Below are positions 1 through 10,300 of a stretch of 64,000 nt of DNA, piece by piece. The DNA is taken from NCBI RefSeq assembly GCF_000023125.1, contig NC_013037.1, positions 1,922,001 through 1,986,000 on the forward strand, given 5' to 3'. Source of the DNA: Dyadobacter fermentans DSM 18053 (GTDB lineage Bacteria; Bacteroidota; Bacteroidia; Cytophagales; Spirosomataceae). The position numbers and the translations under genes were made by a program. The notes beneath the pieces were generated by a model. That model saw only the letters and a program-made list of their open reading frames with translations. It did no database searches and had not been told where the DNA came from. The stretch's first letter is position 1, and each line of letters starts with the position of its first letter.

Positions 1-387
1 GCGTACCAGCCCGATTTCGGATTCATTCAGCAGGCCCAGGTGCGACTCGGGCGTAGGCATTTGGTAGGACGGGTCCACCGAGGTGATCCGTTTATATACC
101 TCCGACTCTTCCGGCTTGCCCGGCAGGATTGCGAACCCGTTGCCGTCTTTGAGCTTGGCATACGCGCTTTCGGCGACATCGAGCCGGAGGCCCGCCTCCC
201 GCTTGTTGGCATCCGGCCCGTGGCATGCAAAGCATTTATCGGAAAGAATAGGCCGGATATCAAAATTATAACTGACCGACCCGCTGCCCGATTTCTGCTG
301 CAAAGTGCCATTCTTCTGAAAGCAGGAAACCACGAGCAGCGCAACAGCACTGGCAAACGCCATTAAAAACAAAAACCGATTCTTCAT
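1..387 (-). CDS. PSCyt1 (planctomycete-type cytochrome) lipoprotein, N-terminal part
   Basis: This frame starts at 387 and stays open to the window edge, so only the first 129 residues are seen. The N-terminus is a lipoprotein signal (hydrophobic stretch ending LLVVSC), followed by a PSCyt1-type motif with FDIRPILSDKCFACHGPDA, a CxxCH heme site, and then LRLD. Proteins with this start usually continue into DUF1549 and DUF1553 and sit near sulfatases or glycoside hydrolases in Bacteroidota and Planctomycetes. The rest lies outside the window, so full length and partners are unknown. An operator-like palindrome and the GntR gene lie directly upstream, which suggests GntR control. The family is well supported; its biochemical role in these organisms is poorly known. 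Confidence 0.85.
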   Translation of the reverse strand, partial: MKNRFLFLMAFASAVALLVVSCFQKNGTLQQKSGSGSVSYNFDIRPILSDKCFACHGPDANKREAGLRLDVAESAYAKLKDGNGFAILPGKPEESEVYKRITSVDPSYQMPTPESHLGLLNESEIGLVR

Positions 388-454
388 CTATCAATCACTA
401 AGTCCTGGACAAAAAACGCACGGATTTAACCCCTGTCATAAGCATGGATCATCC

Positions 455-494
455 GTATGTATGTACAAACATATGGACATAATGCCATACATAC
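455..494. promoter_or_regulatory. Operator-like inverted repeat upstream of the PSCyt1 gene
   Basis: Perfect 9-bp arms GTATGTATG (455-463) and CATACATAC (486-494) flank a core that contains ATGTACAAACATAT. It lies 68-107 bp upstream of the PSCyt1 start and just downstream of the GntR gene. GntR-family regulators bind GT/AC-rich palindromes, so this is a plausible site for the adjacent regulator. No binding is shown by the sequence alone. Confidence 0.4.
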
Positions 495-559
495 AAGCGT
501 TGCAGGAAAACAATGATTCGATGAAATAATGTAAATATTACAAGTAACCGCCCAAATCG

Positions 560-1291
560 CTACTCACGGACGCTTTCAACCGTGTAAACGAAGCTATCAG
601 CCCGGTAATAACCCACGTTGAATTCGATGGGCCGCTCGCCCTGATCGTATACAAACCGTTTGCGGAAAAGAATGGGGCTGCCCGGCTCCACTTCGAGCTT
701 GGAGGCGATGAACTTGTCGGCGGCGGTTGCGCTTACTTCTTCCTTTGAAAGCGTGGCCACAACCAGGTAATCTTTTTCGAGAATGTCGTAGAGCGGCCGT
801 TTGAAATTCTCCTCGCCCGTTAAACCGATCCTGGGGTGGAAATAGGAAATGAAGTACACAAAAGGCCCTTCGACCTTGCCCCGGAGGCGTTCCAGTTTGA
901 GCACCTTCTTGTCGCGGGGGATATCGAAAAAGTTGGCGATTTTTTCTTCCGGCGTAACCCAGGTCACATGCAGTTCGAAATTCTTGACGACGATCCCCCG
1001 CGCAGTCATTTCCTGCGTGAAGCTCTGCCAGTTTTTTGCTTTGGAACTGATTACCGGCTCGGCGACTTTGGTACCAATGCCTTTTTTGCGGATCAGCAAT
1101 CCTTCGTAAACCAGCTTGTTGAGCGCCTGCCGCAAGGTTGACCGCGATATGGCGAGCTGTTTGGCGAGTTCAACTTCGTTCGGCAGGAACTTCCCGTTAA
1201 GATGCTCAGGCTCACTGATCATCGTGCGCAGCAGGTTTTCTGCCTGAATATGTAACGGAACCGGACTTTTGTGGTCAATGCTGAATTTCAT
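560..1291 (-). CDS. GntR-family transcriptional regulator with UTRA effector domain
   Basis: The 243-residue protein has an N-terminal winged helix (PVPLHIQAENLLRTM, then LAISRSTLRQALNKLVYEG as recognition helix) and a C-terminal UTRA ligand-binding domain (about residues 85-240), the HutC-subfamily layout. The start at 1291 (MKFSIDHKS) is preferred because family members begin right before the helix; the frame is open 12 codons further upstream to 1327. It is transcribed in the same direction as the upstream glycoside hydrolase and Gfo/Idh genes (78 bp gap) and the downstream PSCyt1 gene, so it probably represses one or both of these in response to a sugar or sugar phosphate. The effector cannot be read from the sequence. 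Confidence 0.9.
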   Translation of the reverse strand: MKFSIDHKSPVPLHIQAENLLRTMISEPEHLNGKFLPNEVELAKQLAISRSTLRQALNKLVYEGLLIRKKGIGTKVAEPVISSKAKNWQSFTQEMTARGIVVKNFELHVTWVTPEEKIANFFDIPRDKKVLKLERLRGKVEGPFVYFISYFHPRIGLTGEENFKRPLYDILEKDYLVVATLSKEEVSATAADKFIASKLEVEPGSPILFRKRFVYDQGERPIEFNVGYYRADSFVYTVESVRE

Positions 1292-1369
1292 AATCGAAGA
1301 TAAAGTATCCGGTTGTAAAACTAGCAAATTCGGCTGCTCATTGGTAGCATAGGGCCCGGCCGGCGACCG

Positions 1370-3526
1370 TCACTCGATCACCAGCCACGTGTATCCTTCC
1401 GCCGGGATCTCCACTTTGTAATCGACTTCGTATTCGCGGTTTACCCGGAACGTCTGCGGGGCGCCTTCCTTCACGCGGATCTTGACGCTGTCGTGCCGGC
1501 CGGTGTAGTATACCGGCAGTTTGATCTGCCGCGTCATCGGTGCGGTAGTGGGGTTGTAGAGCATCACGAGCCCTTTTTCGCGCAGTTGCGGGCTTACGTG
1601 CATGATGCCGTCCCAGTCGCGCCCGTCGGCACGGCGCAGGTGAATGATGTCCGCATTGAGGATATCGCGGTATTTTTTATACCAGCCCACCACATTGCTT
1701 ACCGTGCGCCTGGTTTGTTCCGTATCATAAAGTCTGGGGCCGCGGTAACAGGCCTGCACACCGGCCCCGTAGTATTGCATCATGAGTTGCTCATAGGCAT
1801 CGAGGTGCTCAGATAGCGGTTCGAGCACCGCTTCCGGCCCGCCGCCCTGGTACTTCGTCAGCGGCACAAAACCCCACACCATCGAAGGCGTTTCGTTCCA
1901 GGTTGCGTCGTAAATGTTCTGCCGGTTCAGGATCTTCTGCTGCTCTCTGGACAGCGAAAAGTTCACCTCGCGGTAGCCCAGCGCAATCTTGTTCGTCCCG
2001 TCGAGAAAGTACCAGTCGGGCGCATTCACGTACACACCATTGGCAGCGCACCAGCGGTAAAGTTCTTTCTGCAATGCCATTTGCCGCCATTGCGAATCGG
2101 CCAGGCCTTCGTGGCCGGGATGGGATGTCGATGCGCACAGGTCGCCCGGGTAGGGCCCGTCGTTTTCAAAAATATCAAAGCATGTGTAGGACATGAATTT
2201 TTTCAGCCTGGCCAGATAGCCCAGGCCCCATTTGCTGCCCATGCAGGGGGCATTGCCGAAAAACGCGCCGCCCGGCTTGCCGGTTTTGGGGTTGATCACA
2301 TCGTCTTCGTCGCTTATTTTGCGCGAGCTGAAAAGTGAGTAACTGCCGATCAGGACCTTTTTGCCGTGCGCATAGTCAGCCAGTTCTTTCCATTTGCGGA
2401 GATTGGCCGCGGTGGTGTCTTCCATGTTGCAATGGCTCCCGAAGCTCAGGATCAGCGCCTCGTAACCCGTGGCCGCGCATTGATCGATCGCCGTGCGGAC
2501 CTGCTCGTCGTTTTGGCTCACCAAATGCATGAAAATCGGGTTAATGGTCGTCCACGGCGCAATGGTGCGGTACATTTTGCGGATCGCGAGGCCCTTCCGC
2601 TCGCGGTCGTAGCTGTCGGTCAGCAGTTCGTACGTCCGCACGGATTCCAGGTTCTCCCCAGCTTTCAGGCGCACGCCCATATCGACTTTGGGGTGCACTT
2701 CCAGCAAGCAGGGCGTCTGGTAATCGTAGTTGACCTGCGAGGTGTAGTGCTTGTCGGTTTTCCAGTGCGTCGCCTGATCGCTCAGCGAATAGCGCATGGC
2801 GTTGTTGAATGCATAATTGTTTTCAATGTACAAACCATTCGGTTTGGCCATTTCCTCCGGCTTGCCCACCACGGCGCTTTCTTCCTCCACCACAGCCAGG
2901 ATCTCGTTCACAACCTGGTTGACCGTCCAGTCGGCATTGCTCCTGTTCTCAATCGTCACCCATTTGGAAATCAATGGAATACCATCAAAAATCGCATAAT
3001 GCACGTACACATCCACACCGGCCAGCGCCGCAAGTCCCGAACGGAAACGGAGCGTGACCTCGCTTCCCGAGGCATCCTGCTTGTTGCCGGCCCACATGGC
3101 GGTTTTCCATTTCAGATAAGGCATTAACGGGCTGATTTTCAAATCGACAAAATGGAAAGCGCTGTCCGATACCTGCAAACCGTCGATCCACTGCGGGAGC
3201 AGATAGGCGTTTTCCTTCTGCCCGTACAGGCCGCCTACCGGGTAAGGCACGCCATTGAGCACCACGCTCGCCTCGGGCTTAACGGCCCTCAGCAGCTGTT
3301 GGCCGTTGGTGAGATTCTTGTATTCAATGCAGGCAAGGTCGGGTTTGACGCGGAACGTCCTTCTAACCAGGCCGTTGGATAGCACCAGGTCGCGGCCGTC
3401 CTTCGAGTAGGCGATCGTCGCCCGCGCGGATTCCGGCGCGATCAGCCAGTCGTTGGAAACGGAACGGGCATTCTGGCCGGTGGCGGCAAGACTGGTCAGG
3501 CAAAGCAGTAGGAAAAGGTATTTCAT
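1370..3526 (-). CDS. Secreted glycoside hydrolase, alpha-galactosidase-like (clan GH-D type)
   Basis: The 718-residue protein starts with a signal peptide (MKYLFLLLCLTSLAATGQ). The N-terminal half looks like the beta-sandwich supersandwich of GH36/GH27-like enzymes (VLSNGLVRRTFRV). The central part looks like a TIM barrel (ILSFGSHCNMED, FDIFENDGPYPGD, NAPDWYFLDG) and is followed by a C-terminal beta-sandwich. The acidic residues in END and PGD are possible catalytic residues, but I cannot assign the nucleophile. It lies between the GFOR-like gene and GntR, all on the minus strand, so a shared sugar pathway is likely. Function as a periplasmic glycosidase is inferred; an exact GH family is not claimed. 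Confidence 0.6.
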   Translation of the reverse strand: MKYLFLLLCLTSLAATGQNARSVSNDWLIAPESARATIAYSKDGRDLVLSNGLVRRTFRVKPDLACIEYKNLTNGQQLLRAVKPEASVVLNGVPYPVGGLYGQKENAYLLPQWIDGLQVSDSAFHFVDLKISPLMPYLKWKTAMWAGNKQDASGSEVTLRFRSGLAALAGVDVYVHYAIFDGIPLISKWVTIENRSNADWTVNQVVNEILAVVEEESAVVGKPEEMAKPNGLYIENNYAFNNAMRYSLSDQATHWKTDKHYTSQVNYDYQTPCLLEVHPKVDMGVRLKAGENLESVRTYELLTDSYDRERKGLAIRKMYRTIAPWTTINPIFMHLVSQNDEQVRTAIDQCAATGYEALILSFGSHCNMEDTTAANLRKWKELADYAHGKKVLIGSYSLFSSRKISDEDDVINPKTGKPGGAFFGNAPCMGSKWGLGYLARLKKFMSYTCFDIFENDGPYPGDLCASTSHPGHEGLADSQWRQMALQKELYRWCAANGVYVNAPDWYFLDGTNKIALGYREVNFSLSREQQKILNRQNIYDATWNETPSMVWGFVPLTKYQGGGPEAVLEPLSEHLDAYEQLMMQYYGAGVQACYRGPRLYDTEQTRRTVSNVVGWYKKYRDILNADIIHLRRADGRDWDGIMHVSPQLREKGLVMLYNPTTAPMTRQIKLPVYYTGRHDSVKIRVKEGAPQTFRVNREYEVDYKVEIPAEGYTWLVIE

Positions 3527-3565
3527 TCAGGAATGTTGGTCAAATGCAGGGTGATGGGTGCCAAG

Positions 3566-3597
3566 GCATTCTCCCGCACGATGGCGCGGGAGAATGC
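3566..3597. terminator. Strong hairpin after the Gfo/Idh gene
   Basis: Perfect 12-bp arms (GCATTCTCCCGC and its complement) enclose an 8-base loop in the 79-bp gap between the stop of the minus-strand oxidoreductase gene and the start of the next minus-strand gene. The U-rich tract lies on the plus-strand side, so it may act as an attenuator or mRNA-stabilising hairpin instead of a full terminator for the minus-strand transcript. Confidence 0.5.
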
Positions 3598-3605
3598 TTT
3601 CTTAT

Positions 3606-4694
3606 TTAGATTTTAACCGCTTTGCCGGAAGCCACCGACTTGTAAATCGCCTCCACGACCCGGATGTCGCGCAGGCCTTCCTCCCCGGGAGCGATGAGAT
3701 CGGTGTTGTTCATAATAGCCAGGCAATCCTCGTCCATTTGCTTGGCCTGTTGGCTTTTTATGGGGAAATTAATGATCGTCCCGTCCGACATGCTGCCTTT
3801 GTTGCCATTGTAAGCCGACTGCGGTTCCATTTTCAACCAGCCTTTTTCGTAATTCACCTGCAGGTAGTTCATATTGATCCCGAAGCTCGTCTGGCAGGCG
3901 GCGCGGGCGCCGCTCGGGAATTCGAGCATGAACATCATGGTTTCTTCCACTTCCTTGTAAATGTCGGGACGGGTGGTGGAAGCCTGCGCGATCACGCTCA
4001 CCGGCTCCTCGCCTGTGGCCAGTCGCGCGCCCTGCAATGCATATACGCCCATATCGCCCATCACGCCGCCGCCGAGCGATTTTTTCTGCTTCCAGTGGTC
4101 GGTGCGGGCGTCGAAATACCCCGCGGCGCTGTTGATCATTTTTACTTTGCCAAACTTCTGGTCTTTGGCGACTTTCATATAGGCCTGGATATTCGGGTCG
4201 TGCTGGCACCGGTAGCCTATCGCCAGCTTCACTTTATTGCTCTTGCACGCGCTGATCATCGCCTCGCAGTCGGCCACGGACGGTGCCATAGGCTTTTCAC
4301 AAAACACATGCTTGCCCGCTTTCGCCGCGCGCACCACAAACTCGCGGTGCATGGATGGCGGCAGCACCACGTACACGATGTCGATATCCGGGTTTTTCGC
4401 GATCTGGTCGAAATTCTGGTAGTTGTAAATGTTCTTTTCGGGGATGTTGTATTTGGTTTTCCAGGCCTCTGCCTTCGCGGGCGTTCCGGTGACGATGCCG
4501 GCCAGGTAACATTTCTCGGTTTGCTGGAGCGCCGGCGCCAGGAGGTCGGTGCTGTAATACCCCAGCCCTACCAGGGCGATGCCCAGCTTGTCTTTTTTAG
4601 GTGCGGTTGCGGCCAGCAGCGGGTTGCCCGAAAACAATGTGGCCGCTCCGGCCATTGATAATGTCGATAAAAACTCACGTCTTTCTATTTGCAT
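3606..4694 (-). CDS. Gfo/Idh/MocA-family oxidoreductase, GFOR-like, Tat-exported
   Basis: The 362-residue protein begins with a twin-arginine type leader (RREFLSTLSMAGAATLF). It continues with a Rossmann NAD(P)-binding domain (IALVGLGYYSTDLLAPALQ) and the family signature CEKPMAPS about residues 135-142, then the alpha/beta substrate domain. The leader and overall sequence resemble glucose-fructose oxidoreductase, whose nucleotide cofactor stays bound during export. The likely reaction is redox change of a sugar or sugar acid in the periplasm. Its gene heads the minus-strand group with the hydrolase and GntR genes and diverges from the fructan locus at 5016. The substrate is unknown. Confidence 0.88.
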   Translation of the reverse strand: MQIERREFLSTLSMAGAATLFSGNPLLAATAPKKDKLGIALVGLGYYSTDLLAPALQQTEKCYLAGIVTGTPAKAEAWKTKYNIPEKNIYNYQNFDQIAKNPDIDIVYVVLPPSMHREFVVRAAKAGKHVFCEKPMAPSVADCEAMISACKSNKVKLAIGYRCQHDPNIQAYMKVAKDQKFGKVKMINSAAGYFDARTDHWKQKKSLGGGVMGDMGVYALQGARLATGEEPVSVIAQASTTRPDIYKEVEETMMFMLEFPSGARAACQTSFGINMNYLQVNYEKGWLKMEPQSAYNGNKGSMSDGTIINFPIKSQQAKQMDEDCLAIMNNTDLIAPGEEGLRDIRVVEAIYKSVASGKAVKI

Positions 4695-5015
4695 AACCTG
4701 TTTGGATGAATGTTTTGAATGGATTCCCGATGGGTTGAACGATCAATATGATACCAAAAGCCCGGCACGCGGCGACTTTACCGGGTAGCTGATGCCCGGA
4801 TGCCGCAAAGACATGCCCGCGCAACGAGTGAAACATATTTAAAAAATCATGAAACAAAATTGAAAACAGCCTAATGACATCAAAATACAAAACCCTGATA
4901 ATCAATACATATAGCCATATTTTCTCCTGATTTTAAAATTAAAAACATTTGATACGCATTCTAAAACAGTTTGCCCGGAGAGCCGGTAGCTTCGTCAGAA
5001 ATTAATTCCAAAATC
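4695..5015. promoter_or_regulatory. AT-rich divergent intergenic region
   Basis: This 321-bp gap separates the GFOR-like gene (minus) from the fructan locus (plus). Its middle and right parts (about 4840-4970) are much richer in A and T than the flanking genes, with runs such as ATTTAAAAAATC and TTTTAAAATTAAAAAC. I see no gene and no convincing TTTG/TAnnTTTG promoter pair. It must hold both promoters and probably the binding site of the HTCS at 13856. Confidence 0.55.
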
Positions 5016-6350
5016 ATGACAAGCAAAAAGGTAATCTTCTGGGCATTCACAGTCGCGCTGGGCGGTTTTTTATTCGGGTTTGACACGGCGGTGATCTCCG
5101 GTGCCGAAAAATCGATCCAGCAACTGTGGGGCCTCACTACGGTACAACACGGGTTCACGGTATCCATCGCATTAATAGGCACCGTGCTCGGCTCGCTCAC
5201 CGGCGCGATCCCTTCCGAGCGCTACGGCCGCAAGTATACGCTGTTTGCCATTGCCATCCTCTATTTGCTTTCATCCATCGGCTCCGCACTCGCTTCCGAC
5301 TGGGTTTCGTTCCTGATCTTCCGTTTCCTGGGCGGCATCGGTGTGGGTATTTCGTCGGTTACCGCGCCGCTGTACATTTCAGAGATTTCTCCGGCCAATT
5401 CCCGCGGGCGGCTCGTGGCGATGTTCCAGTTCAATGTTGTGCTGGGCATTCTCGTCGCTTACCTTTCCAATTTCCTGCTCGTGGGCATGGGCGATAACGA
5501 CTGGCGGTGGATGCTGGGCGTGCAGGCATTCCCCTCCCTGCTCTTCCTGGTAGCCGTCCTTTTCGTACCCGAAAGCCCGCGGTGGCTGATCGTGAAACGC
5601 GGCCGCGTGGACGAAGCACGGCGGATACTGGCCGTCGCCAATGGCGGGTTGGACGTGAGCGGCATTGTGGCCGACATTCAAAACTCGGCAAATGCAGGTA
5701 AGGTGAGCGGCAGCAGCATTTCCATTTTTTCCTCCCAATATAAATTACCTGTGCTGCTGGCATTGCTGTTCGCGTTTTTCAACCAGGTGTCGGGCATTAA
5801 TGCGATCATTTACTACGCGCCCCGGATTTTTGAAATGGCCGGTTTGGGCAAAAGCTCTGCATTGCTGTCGTCGGCGGGCGTGGGTTTGGTCAATTTCTGC
5901 TTCACGTTTATCGCCATCAACCTTATCGACCGTTTCGGCCGCCGCACGCTGATGTTCATCGGCTCGTTCGGGCTCATTGCCACGCTCGGGCTGGTGGCGC
6001 AGGCGTTTTACAGCGGTAACCTCGGCGGCTACGCGGTGCCGGTGTACCTGTTCATTTACATCGCCTTCTTCGCATTGTCGCAGGGCGCGGTGATATGGGT
6101 ATTTATTTCAGAGATTTTCCCCAACCAGGTGCGCGCTGCGGGGCAGTCGATGGGCAGCTTCATGCACTGGTTGCTGGCGGCGGTGATCGCATTCACATTC
6201 CCCTACATCGCCGAAACGCTGGGCGGCGGCAACACCTTTATGATCTTCTGCGGAATGATGGTCCTCCAACTGGTTTTCGTATGGAAACTCATGCCCGAAA
6301 CCAAGGGAACTTCGCTCGAACAAATTGAAAAAACATTGATTCTCCACTAA
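5016..6350 (+). CDS. Sugar porter (MFS) for fructose or related hexose
   Basis: The 444-residue membrane protein has twelve hydrophobic segments and sugar-porter signatures: GGFLFGFDTAVISGA near the N-terminus, RYGRK after TM2, PESPRWL before the central loop, DRFGRRT, and PETKGTSLEQIE at the C-terminus. It should import a monosaccharide by proton symport across the inner membrane. The start at 5016 (MTSKKVIFW) puts the first helix right at the N-terminus; the frame is open 15 codons further upstream. As first gene of the fructan locus, 15 bp before a fructokinase gene, it most likely carries fructose released by the GH32 enzyme. Confidence 0.92.
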   Translation: MTSKKVIFWAFTVALGGFLFGFDTAVISGAEKSIQQLWGLTTVQHGFTVSIALIGTVLGSLTGAIPSERYGRKYTLFAIAILYLLSSIGSALASDWVSFLIFRFLGGIGVGISSVTAPLYISEISPANSRGRLVAMFQFNVVLGILVAYLSNFLLVGMGDNDWRWMLGVQAFPSLLFLVAVLFVPESPRWLIVKRGRVDEARRILAVANGGLDVSGIVADIQNSANAGKVSGSSISIFSSQYKLPVLLALLFAFFNQVSGINAIIYYAPRIFEMAGLGKSSALLSSAGVGLVNFCFTFIAINLIDRFGRRTLMFIGSFGLIATLGLVAQAFYSGNLGGYAVPVYLFIYIAFFALSQGAVIWVFISEIFPNQVRAAGQSMGSFMHWLLAAVIAFTFPYIAETLGGGNTFMIFCGMMVLQLVFVWKLMPETKGTSLEQIEKTLILH

Positions 6351-6365
6351 TTCAACGCAAACGAT

Positions 6366-7283
6366 ATGACACCAAAACTGACGGTTTTCGGAGAAGTACT
6401 TTGGGACGTGCTGCCCGACGCGCGCCTGGCCGGCGGGGCCACCATGAACGTCGCCGCACATTTGCAGCGCTACGGCATGGACGTCGCGTTCATCAGCCGC
6501 GTGGGCCACGACGAGCTCGGCGCCGGGCTGCTCGCATTCATGGCGCAGCAGGGCCTGGACACGCAATGGGTGCAAACCGGCGAAACGCACCTGACCGGTA
6601 TTGCCAAAGCCAACGTGTCCGATAGCAATGAGGTGACCTACAAAATCCTGCATCCCGTGGCCTGGGACTATATTCAGTTCGATGCCGCTGCCGCCGGGAA
6701 GGTGGCCATCAGCGACTTTCTCGTGTACGGCACCCTCGCCGCCCGCGACCGCACCTCGCGCGACACGCTGCTGCGCTACCTGGCGCACACTGGCGCCGGC
6801 AATGCGCCCGTAAGGGTATTCGACGTAAACCTGCGCCCTCCGCACTACACACCCGAGCATGTGCTCGAACTGCTCGGCTTCGCACAAATCGTTAAAATGA
6901 ACGAGCACGAGCTTCGTGAAGTGACGGGCTGGCTTACGACATTTGAAAACGAAAAACAGGCGATGGCGTTTATCGTCGACCGTTTCAGGCTCCAAATGCT
7001 CGTACTCACCTGCGGGGCCGAGGGCGCGATGGTGCTCACGAGCCATGGCGATTACCACCGGCATGGCGGCTTTGCCGTGGAAGTGGCCGATACCATCGGC
7101 AGCGGGGACGCGTTCCTGGGCGCATTCCTGTACCAGATCGCCACCGGCCATGCCCTACCCGATTCCCTGGAATTTGCCTGTGCCGCCGGTGCGTTCGTGG
7201 CCGGCAAGCCGGGCGCACTGCCGCCGTTCGGAGAGCAGGACGTCCGGAAATTCGTACACGCGCAGCAAGCGGCTGTTCACTGA
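6366..7283 (+). CDS. PfkB-family carbohydrate kinase, probable fructokinase
   Basis: The 305-residue protein has the ribokinase/PfkB fold. Visible signatures are the N-terminal FGEVLWDVLPDARLAGGA with its Gly-Gly pair, and the C-terminal DTIGSGDAFLGAFL, where Asp248 is the expected catalytic base. ATP-dependent phosphorylation of fructose in the cytoplasm is inferred from the family and from the neighbours (sugar porter upstream, GH32 fructanase downstream). It is 15 bp after the transporter and 36 bp before susC, consistent with one operon. Another hexose substrate is possible but less likely in this context. Confidence 0.9.
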   Translation: MTPKLTVFGEVLWDVLPDARLAGGATMNVAAHLQRYGMDVAFISRVGHDELGAGLLAFMAQQGLDTQWVQTGETHLTGIAKANVSDSNEVTYKILHPVAWDYIQFDAAAAGKVAISDFLVYGTLAARDRTSRDTLLRYLAHTGAGNAPVRVFDVNLRPPHYTPEHVLELLGFAQIVKMNEHELREVTGWLTTFENEKQAMAFIVDRFRLQMLVLTCGAEGAMVLTSHGDYHRHGGFAVEVADTIGSGDAFLGAFLYQIATGHALPDSLEFACAAGAFVAGKPGALPPFGEQDVRKFVHAQQAAVH

Positions 7284-7319
7284 TTTTCTTCCAACTCACC
7301 CTTTTTAATCAATACCCTT

Positions 7320-10300
7320 ATGCAAAAAGTTTTACTGCTGGTAGCCCTCGCGGTTGCCTGCGTGGTGAACCTGCCCGGCCACGCGCAAAACAGGGCGCAA
7401 GTCAGGGGCGTCGTCAAAAGTACCGACGGCGAGCCGCTTCCCGGTGTGAATGTCCTCGAAAAAGGAACCTCGAATGGCGCTGTCACAGACGTTTCGGGCG
7501 CTTACAGCATTACGCCCGGCGCTGCCGCGAATGCGACTTTGGTATTTTCCTACATTGGCATGCAAACGAAGGAAGTAGCAGTGGGCAACCAGACGGTCAT
7601 TGACATTACCCTCGACTACGACCAGAAAAGCCTCAACGAAGTAGTGGTAGTGGGTTATACTTCTTCCAAAAAAGAGGACCTCACGGGCGCCATCGCCGTG
7701 GTGGACATGGCGCCTTTGAAAAACATCAGCTCCGGTAACCCGATGCAGGCCTTGCAGGGCCGCGTGCCGGGTTTGTACATTGAAAAAACCGGCTCGCCCA
7801 ATGGTACCAACTCCCGCATCCTGATCCGCGGGGCCAACACACTGGGCAATACCGATCCGCTTTACATCATCGACGGTGTGCCCACAAAACGCCCGGAGGT
7901 TTTCCAGGGGCTGAACCCGAATTCAATTGAGTCGATTCAGGTGTTGAAAGATGCTTCGGCATCGTCTATTTACGGTTCGCGGGCCTCCAACGGGGTGATT
8001 ATTATCACAACTAAAAACGGCTCGAACACGAATGGAAAGATCAATATCGATTTCAACACCAGCATTTCGGCACAATCGGAGAAGTATGCGCGGTTTAAAA
8101 TGCTGAATGCGGTGGATCGAGGCCGGGCATTGTGGCGGGCGTCGGTGAACGACGGCGTAAACCCCGAGGACGGCTACGGAGCGTTGTATCAGTTCGACTG
8201 GAACAAGGATTTCAGCAACCCGATCCTGAACGGCGTGAAAGTACAACCGCTCGTGGGCGGCGACGCCAATATGCCCGCCGGCGACACCGACTGGCAGAAG
8301 GAAATGTACAAAACAGGCATTGTAACCAATAACGAGCTCACAATATCGGGCGGCAATGGCACCTCTTCCCTGCAAATCAACCTGGGCTATTACAAAAACA
8401 CAGGCATGCTGCGCTACACCGACTACGACAAATTCAGCGGGCGCATCAACGGGCTCACCAGCGCATTCGACGGCAAGCTGAAAATCGGGGCGAATATGCA
8501 GATCGCCTCGTCGAACGAAACGCTCGCTTCCACCGACATCGGCGGCGCGGCCACGCCCGGCCTGGCGGTTACCCTCGCGCCCACCATTCCGGTGTATGCC
8601 AAAGACGGTTCGTGGGGCGGCGCCATCGGCTCGGGCTACTCCGACCGAAACAACCCGCTGCACATGCAGGAGATCAACAAATGGGACAATGCACACCGGC
8701 TTACGCTGTTCGGGAATGTGTTTGTGGAAATTCAGCCTCTCAAAAATTTCTTCCTCAAAACCAGCCTGGGCGCCGACAATGCGGCTTTCCGGTTCAAAAA
8801 CATCGAACAATCCTTTGAAGAAGGCTCATTCGGCCGTCCCAACAACAGCCTGACGATCGATCAGAACCGCTACCTGAGCATTACCTGGTCGAACACCGCC
8901 CGCTATAACCTCGATTTGGGCAGCCACCATTTCAAATTCCTGGCGGGGATCGAGGCCATTAAAAACGATTCCGATTTTGAAATAGCCCGCAAAGAAGGCT
9001 TCGCCGTGCAAACGAAGGATTATTTCGTTCTCAATGCAGGCACGGGCAATACCAACGTAACCGGCACAGGCTCGGGCAGCAGGCTGCTTTCGCAATTCGC
9101 CCGCATCGACTACGGCTTTTCGGACCGTTACCTGGCGGCCGTTACCATTCGCCGCGACGGTTCCTCGCGTTTCGGGTCGGAGAATGCCTACGGGATTTTC
9201 CCGGCGGCATCGGTGGGCTGGCGCATTGATAAGGAGCAGTTTTTCAAAGGTGTGACCAAAATCAGCAATCTGAAACTACGCGCCGGCGTCGGCAGGGTTG
9301 GTAACCAGGAGATCGGCGACCTCGCGCGGTTCGGGTTGTACGATACACGTTACGGCGCGCGGCAATCGCAATTCCCGAATGGGCATAACAGCTTTTTCGA
9401 CCAGTTTTACAACATTGGCACCGCCTACGACCTCAATGGCGCCAACACCGGCAACCTGCCTTCCGGCTTCGTGTCCATCCAGGGTGCCAATCCGAACCTG
9501 AAATGGGAAACCACCGATGAGGCCAACTTCGGGCTCGATTTCGGGCTTTTCGAGGGGATGATCCAGGGCTCGTTCGACTATTTTACCCGCAAAACCAGCG
9601 ACATTCTCATTACACCGCCGGTAGCCTCTGCGGTAGGCGAAGGACAGCTGCGCGTACTCAATGGCGCGGCCAAGTCCAACAAGGGTTTTGAGTTTTCAGC
9701 CGGCTACTATGCCCGTCCGAAAGGTGATTTTACCTACAATATCATGGCCGGCGTGAGCCGCTTCCGTGACAGGATCACCGAGCTGCCCGAAGAAGTGCGC
9801 GCCGCTTATCCCGGCAACGCGGTCCAGACGATCCTCGGTCACTCCCAGTTCGATTTGTTCGGGTATAAAACCGATGGCCTTTTCCAAAATCAGGCCGAAG
9901 TGGACGCCGCTCCCGCACAGGTGGGCGCCGGCCCGGGACGCATCCGCTATGTGGATACCAACGGGGATAAGCGCATCGACGACCTCGACCGCGTGTTTTT
10001 CGGCACTACATTGCCTGCATTCGAATACAATGTGAAAGTGGAAGCATTTTACAAGTCGTTCGACCTGGCCGTTTTCGGGTCGGGGATCGCCGGGCGCAAG
10101 GGTTTCGACATTTATACTTTTTACAACAATTTCGTCCGCGGCCGCGAAAATGTAGGCCCGGGTGTGTTCGATGCCTGGTCGCCGACGAATACCGGCTCCA
10201 AAATCCCCGCATTGTCGCTGTCCGACGCGAACAACGAGACGCGGTCTTCGGATTATTTCAATGTCAATACTTCCTATTTCAAACTGCGCAACGTTCAGCT

